Translations under genes and position numbers: made by a program | The notes under the pieces: generated by a model | The model's input: only the letters and a program-made list of their open reading frames with translations | Databases searched by the model: none | What the model was told of the DNA's origin: nothing | Assembly: GCF_001307105.1 (NCBI RefSeq) | Contig: NZ_LGYN01000026.1 | Span: 417,813-481,812 of the forward strand | Reading direction: 5' to 3' | Length of the DNA stretch: 64,000 nucleotides | Source: Bacillus australimaris | GTDB taxonomy: Bacteria; Bacillota; Bacilli; Bacillales; Bacillaceae | In this document: positions 60,608-64,000 of the stretch, one piece after another | Numbering within the stretch: the first letter of the stretch is position 1 | Layout: the number at the start of each line of letters is the position of its first letter

Positions 60608-60638
60608 AAAAAACGAATCCCTTAAGGATTCGTTTTTT
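60608..60638. terminator. Bidirectional terminator
   Basis: AAAACGAATCC, loop, GGATTCGTTTTTT; it serves the DUF5412 gene and the convergent chemoreceptor gene, overlapping the latter's stop. Confidence 0.88.
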
Positions 60639-61461
60639 ACGTTGACATCACATGTTGCATAAATTCTTTCATTTCTTTACTCACCGTAGTTAACCGCTCC
60701 ACAATTTCGCTAAACTCTGTGACAAGTAAAGCCTGTTCTGATGATGAACCTTTCATATGATCCATACTCTCAAGTAATGTATGTATATTGGACGAAATCC
60801 CTTGTAATGAGTTTTCAATGTTTTCTGTAGCACGTGAGGTTTCACTTGAAAGCTTTTGAACCTCATTTGCTACAACACTAAAGCCAGCTCCCTCTTTTCC
60901 TGCTCTGGCTGCTTCAATTGACGCATTCAATCCTAGCAAACTCGTTTGTTTCGAAATCCCTTTAATCATTTTTGTAATATCGGATGTTTTTTTCGAGCTT
61001 TCAAGTGTTTGCTGCGTTTGTAAGGTCATTTCCTCACTCGTCGCTGAAAGCTCCTCTGAATGCGCCGCTACCACATGCACCTTTTCTTGAATACTTTGAA
61101 TGATGTCACTTAATGACTCCATGTACGCTTCAAGCTCTAATTGATTTTTAAGTGGAAAACCTAAAGCGAGTGCACCAATTGCTTGTTGATTTTCATCTAA
61201 GATAGGCATACACATTGAATTTAATGGCGTTCCATACACCGATTCAGGCAAAGATATATTTGATGTCTCACCTCTCAGCGCTTTTTTCAAATTCAGATCA
61301 TCTGGTTTAATGAATTCACCAGCCCGAATTTGAAAATCAAGATCTTTCGATGGCAAATAAAGCAAAAACTTCTCTCGATCAGTGACACCCAACGTCACTT
61401 CATTTTTTAAAATCTGCATGATATAAGGTGCTGCTGTTACAATGCTCTGTAGTATATCCAA
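60637..61461 (-). CDS. Soluble methyl-accepting chemotaxis protein
   Basis: A 274-residue chemoreceptor without membrane helices. An N-terminal sensor (about 1-110; EVTLGVTDREKFLLYLPSKDLDFQIRAGE and IGALALGFPL, PAS/GAF-like) precedes a shortened signalling domain with the conserved hairpin tip (LLGLNASIEAARAGKEGAGFSVVANEVQKLS, about 177-207). It should bind CheA/CheW. It resembles B. subtilis YfmS in size and form. The start is a TTG with GGGGG 8 bases upstream. Confidence 0.85.
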   Translation of the reverse strand: MDILQSIVTAAPYIMQILKNEVTLGVTDREKFLLYLPSKDLDFQIRAGEFIKPDDLNLKKALRGETSNISLPESVYGTPLNSMCMPILDENQQAIGALALGFPLKNQLELEAYMESLSDIIQSIQEKVHVVAAHSEELSATSEEMTLQTQQTLESSKKTSDITKMIKGISKQTSLLGLNASIEAARAGKEGAGFSVVANEVQKLSSETSRATENIENSLQGISSNIHTLLESMDHMKGSSSEQALLVTEFSEIVERLTTVSKEMKEFMQHVMST

Positions 61462-61678
61462 TTTCTCTACCCCCTTATTAAGTTTATCGGTCGTTCTTCT
61501 TAAATTAGTAGTTGTTTCTTAAAAATAATGATGATGTTTGAAGAAATTCTTCATATTTACGAGTAAAAAGTAGGACATTTCCTTTCTATATTCAAACATA
61601 AATTTGCTATAATTAATAAATCAACATATGATGAAATGGTCATGTAACCATTTTAGATATTTATTGGAGGCGCATGTT

Positions 61679-63154
61679 GTGACACAACCCATGAAATTTG
61701 AGCGGGCGATCGTCATTGGCGGAGGTATCACCGGGATGCTCGCTGCAAAAGTTTTATCAACGTTTTATCATCAAGTCTTGATTATTGAAAAGGATGAACG
61801 GCCAGACTCTCCTGAGAATCGCCTCGGCACTCCTCAAGCCTTTCATCCACATAGAATGCTGCCACTTGGCAAGCAAATCGTTGAACGTCTATTTCCTGGA
61901 TATACAAAAGAGTTACTGGCGATGGGCGGATTTAATACGAGGCATCAAACCTCTCGTTTTATTACAAAAGATGGCGAATTAACATTCACTGATAAAGAAG
62001 AAACTGCCGTCACAAGACGCGCCATGCTAGAGTGGGTGCTGATGCAAAGAATGGTAAATGAGGAGGAACGTGTGCAGTTTTTAGAAAAACATGAAGCCAT
62101 CTCGCTTCAGTTTAAAGAGGGAACAAATCAAGTTATTGGTCTGATCGTGAAGAACAGGCAAGTAAAGCCTGGAAGCATTCATGAAATGAAAGCAGACCTA
62201 GTGATCGATACATCTGGAAGAATGTCTAAATTGCCAAAATGGCTAAAAGATGCCGGATTGACCTTACCACAGACTGATGAGTTAAATGTATTTCTAGGCT
62301 ACAGCACAAGATACTACCGAATACCCAAAGAGGCGCCACACATGCAATCGATGGTCATAGTTGGCCAGCCTCATCAAAAAATCCCAACAGGGCTGTTTGA
62401 ACGGGTAGATCATGATTTAGTAGCTGTTCTGCTCTCTGCAGCCGGCGGATCACATTATCCAACGACGGATGCTGATCAATTTGATGCAGAAACTGCTGCA
62501 CTTACCCATCCAGCGATAGCAGAAGCCATCACGCATTTAACGCCCTATACAAACCCAAAAGGATTTAGAGTTCCTTCTTGCGTGAGACATCACTATGAAC
62601 AACTGCAGGATTGGCCAAGTGGATTATTGGTAATGGGCGACTCCTTGTGCACGTTAGATCCCATTCATGGGCAGGGCATGACAAAGGCAGCCCTCGAAGC
62701 ACAAACACTTGACCGTATGCTCAAACAAGCACAAAAAAAGGAGCTGCTCTCTTTTGAAAAGGACACGTTACAACAAATGCAGCGCGTCAATGAACTTGGC
62801 TGGTGGCTATGTGCGATTGCTGATATGGCATGGGAAGGTGTGGAATTAAAAGGAGATACAACTATCCCTCATTTGAAGTTCGTGCAGGAATTTTTGAATC
62901 GCTACGTACAATATGCCATTGTAACAAAACAGCCTGAACGTCTTGAGGCGTATCATCGTATGCACTCTTTCTTAACAGAGCCGAGAGAAATCATCAATTT
63001 AGAACAGTTGCACGATATGATTCAAGCTGATGACTCAGGAGAAACCGCTGAATGGTGGAGTCAATGGGATCAAAAGAACGATGAACACAATCGAGCATTT
63101 TTCCATGAAGCTGTTCCTGACTTTCGTTTACAGCACTTGCTGTCATTCGATTGA
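61679..63154 (+). CDS. FAD-dependent monooxygenase/halogenase-like oxidoreductase
   Basis: A 491-residue flavoprotein with the FAD motif AIVIGGGITGMLAAKVL (about 9-25), the conserved GIxRR-like region VTRRAMLEWVLMQRM, and the second FAD motif GLLVMGDSLCTLDPIHGQGMTKAALEA (about 315-340; GDxxxxxxPxxGxG). This is the fold of aromatic hydroxylases, geranylgeranyl reductases and tryptophan halogenases. The halogenase WxWxIP motif is absent. The substrate is unknown. GTG 61679 has GGAGG 8 bases upstream; the ATG at 61628 has none. Confidence 0.78.
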   Translation: MTQPMKFERAIVIGGGITGMLAAKVLSTFYHQVLIIEKDERPDSPENRLGTPQAFHPHRMLPLGKQIVERLFPGYTKELLAMGGFNTRHQTSRFITKDGELTFTDKEETAVTRRAMLEWVLMQRMVNEEERVQFLEKHEAISLQFKEGTNQVIGLIVKNRQVKPGSIHEMKADLVIDTSGRMSKLPKWLKDAGLTLPQTDELNVFLGYSTRYYRIPKEAPHMQSMVIVGQPHQKIPTGLFERVDHDLVAVLLSAAGGSHYPTTDADQFDAETAALTHPAIAEAITHLTPYTNPKGFRVPSCVRHHYEQLQDWPSGLLVMGDSLCTLDPIHGQGMTKAALEAQTLDRMLKQAQKKELLSFEKDTLQQMQRVNELGWWLCAIADMAWEGVELKGDTTIPHLKFVQEFLNRYVQYAIVTKQPERLEAYHRMHSFLTEPREIINLEQLHDMIQADDSGETAEWWSQWDQKNDEHNRAFFHEAVPDFRLQHLLSFD

Positions 63155-63158
63155 AATA

Positions 63159-63189
63159 AAAAAAGCCCCTCATCAAAGGGGCTTTTTTA
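63159..63189. terminator. Bidirectional terminator
   Basis: AAAAAGCCCCT, loop, AGGGGCTTTTTT between the FAD gene and hag. Confidence 0.9.
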
Positions 63190-64000
63190 TTAACGTAATA
63201 ATTGAAGTACGTTTTGCGGCTGTTGGTTTGCTTGAGCTAACATCGCTTGAGATGCTTGAGAAAGAATGTTGTTCTTTGTGAACTCACTCATTTCTTTCGC
63301 CATGTCAACGTCACGAATACGAGACTCAGCAGCTGTTAAGTTTTCAGCAGAAGCACCAAGGTTGTTAATTGTGTGCTCTAGACGGTTTTGGACTGCACCA
63401 AGAGCTGAACGCTGTTTAGATACAGCGCCGATTGCTTCATCAATTTTCGCTACTTCGACGTCAAAGTCAAAACCATCTTCATTTACTGAAATATCTTTGA
63501 CAGTCAATGTTTCAGCGTCCATTTTGCCGATCTTTACGTTGATATTTTGCGTAATGTTCGCTCCAATTTGGAATTGGAATCCTTCCTCAACGCTACCATC
63601 CAACAGATTCTTTCCGTTAAATGCTGTACGCTGAGAAATACCATCAATTTCATCCACCAAAGCAGTGAGTTCTTCTTGAATAGCTGTTAAATCTTCTGTT
63701 TGTTGAGTACCAACGTTACCCGCTTGAACTGTCAATTCACGCATACGTTGAAGAATCGCATGTGTTTCAGTTAATGCACCCTCAGCTGTTTGAATAAGAG
63801 AGATACCGTCTTGTGCGTTTTTAGACGCCATTTCTAATCCGCGGATTTGACCACGCATTTTCTCAGAGATGGCAAGACCTGCTGCGTCATCTCCTGCACG
63901 GTTGATTCGAAGACCAGAAGAAAGCTTCTCCATGTTCTTTTGCCCTGCACCATTGTTGGCAGACAAACGGTTCAATGTGTTAAGTGCTGCGATATTGTGG
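63190..64000 (-). CDS. hag: Flagellin (5' end outside window)
   Basis: The frame is open to the window edge; residues HNIAALNTLNRLSANNGAGQ precede EKLSSGLRINRAGDDAAGLAISEKMRGQIRGL, so only a few N-terminal residues are missing. The conserved N- and C-terminal D0/D1 helices are intact (ALGAVQNRLEHTINNL; SRIRDVDMAKEMSEFTKNNILSQASQAMLAQANQQPQNVLQLL). The variable D2 region is very short (about 130-170), total about 273 residues. It builds the flagellar filament. It lies near yjqB and a chemoreceptor rather than next to fliD, unlike the main hag locus of B. subtilis, so it may be an extra flagellin copy. Confidence 0.93.
   Translation of the reverse strand, partial: HNIAALNTLNRLSANNGAGQKNMEKLSSGLRINRAGDDAAGLAISEKMRGQIRGLEMASKNAQDGISLIQTAEGALTETHAILQRMRELTVQAGNVGTQQTEDLTAIQEELTALVDEIDGISQRTAFNGKNLLDGSVEEGFQFQIGANITQNINVKIGKMDAETLTVKDISVNEDGFDFDVEVAKIDEAIGAVSKQRSALGAVQNRLEHTINNLGASAENLTAAESRIRDVDMAKEMSEFTKNNILSQASQAMLAQANQQPQNVLQLLR

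Noticed and set aside
1..64000. CRISPR array, tRNA or rRNA genes, insertion sequences
   Set aside because: No regularly spaced repeats, no cloverleaf sequences and no transposase-like proteins were seen; the only dispersed repeat is the two-copy element described.

Overview
The window looks like chromosome of a Bacillus of the pumilus group (B. pumilus, B. safensis or B. altitudinis). Gene order closely follows the B. subtilis ykoIHG to PBSX region (ykoI-ykoH-ykoG, ispA, metE, guaD, ohrB-ohrR-ohrA, proA-proB, purU, ykkD-ykkC, ykhA, ykgA, the ykfABCD/dppABCDE operon, proG, htrA, mhqA, steT, ykaA-pit, spoIIS, xlyA, xkdA, yjqB). Proteins, ribosome binding sites and promoters are typical of Bacillus. 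The species call is an inference from this gene order and from lineage-specific differences; there is no rRNA in the window to confirm it. No tRNA, rRNA, transposase or CRISPR array was seen.

Layout. 1-2.7 kb: a PepSY protein with a two-component system. 2.9-9.8 kb: an acetyltransferase with an SOS-like promoter, intracellular subtilisin, B12-riboswitch-controlled metE, guanine deaminase and the organic peroxide genes ohrB-ohrR-ohrA with a clear OhrR operator. 9.9-11.3 kb: a Rap phosphatase and its Phr peptide. 11.3-16.1 kb: T-box-controlled proBA, purU, and a guanidine exporter pair under a guanidine-I riboswitch. 16.3-21.7 kb: small ORFs, a fused Ada repair protein, membrane proteins, a PadR repressor with a symmetrical operator, thioesterase YkhA and YkgA. 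21.7-31.2 kb: the CodY-type dpp/ykf operon for import and breakdown of murein-derived peptides. 31.3-36.8 kb: proG, htrA, mhqA (with an MhqR operator) and steT.

36.8-48.2 kb is the main accessory block. A SorC-type regulator lies next to two operons. One encodes a galactitol-type PTS (IIA, IIC, IIB), a small membrane protein and a zinc dehydrogenase. The other encodes a four-subunit TPP/lipoyl dehydrogenase complex plus two SDR proteins. The two operon promoters share the same operator-like sequence at the same distance from the -10 box, and both carry cre-like sites, so I infer one jointly controlled catabolic pathway of unknown substrate.

48.2-51.9 kb: a sulfate ABC transporter with a structured, terminator-like leader. 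52-57.6 kb: gamma-glutamyltransferase, an ASCH protein, ykaA-pit and the spoIISABC toxin-antitoxin locus. 57.6-60 kb: xlyA, xkdA and yjqB sit directly together, as if prophage PBSX, which separates them in B. subtilis, were absent. 60-64 kb: a DUF5412-like protein, a soluble chemoreceptor, an FAD monooxygenase-like protein and a flagellin running off the end.

The most unusual structure is a dispersed repeat present twice (8.1 and 33.6 kb). Each copy lies between convergent genes and is flanked on both sides by nearly identical 23-base copies of the local terminator hairpin. The hairpin differs between loci, while the element between is conserved and shows compensatory base changes.
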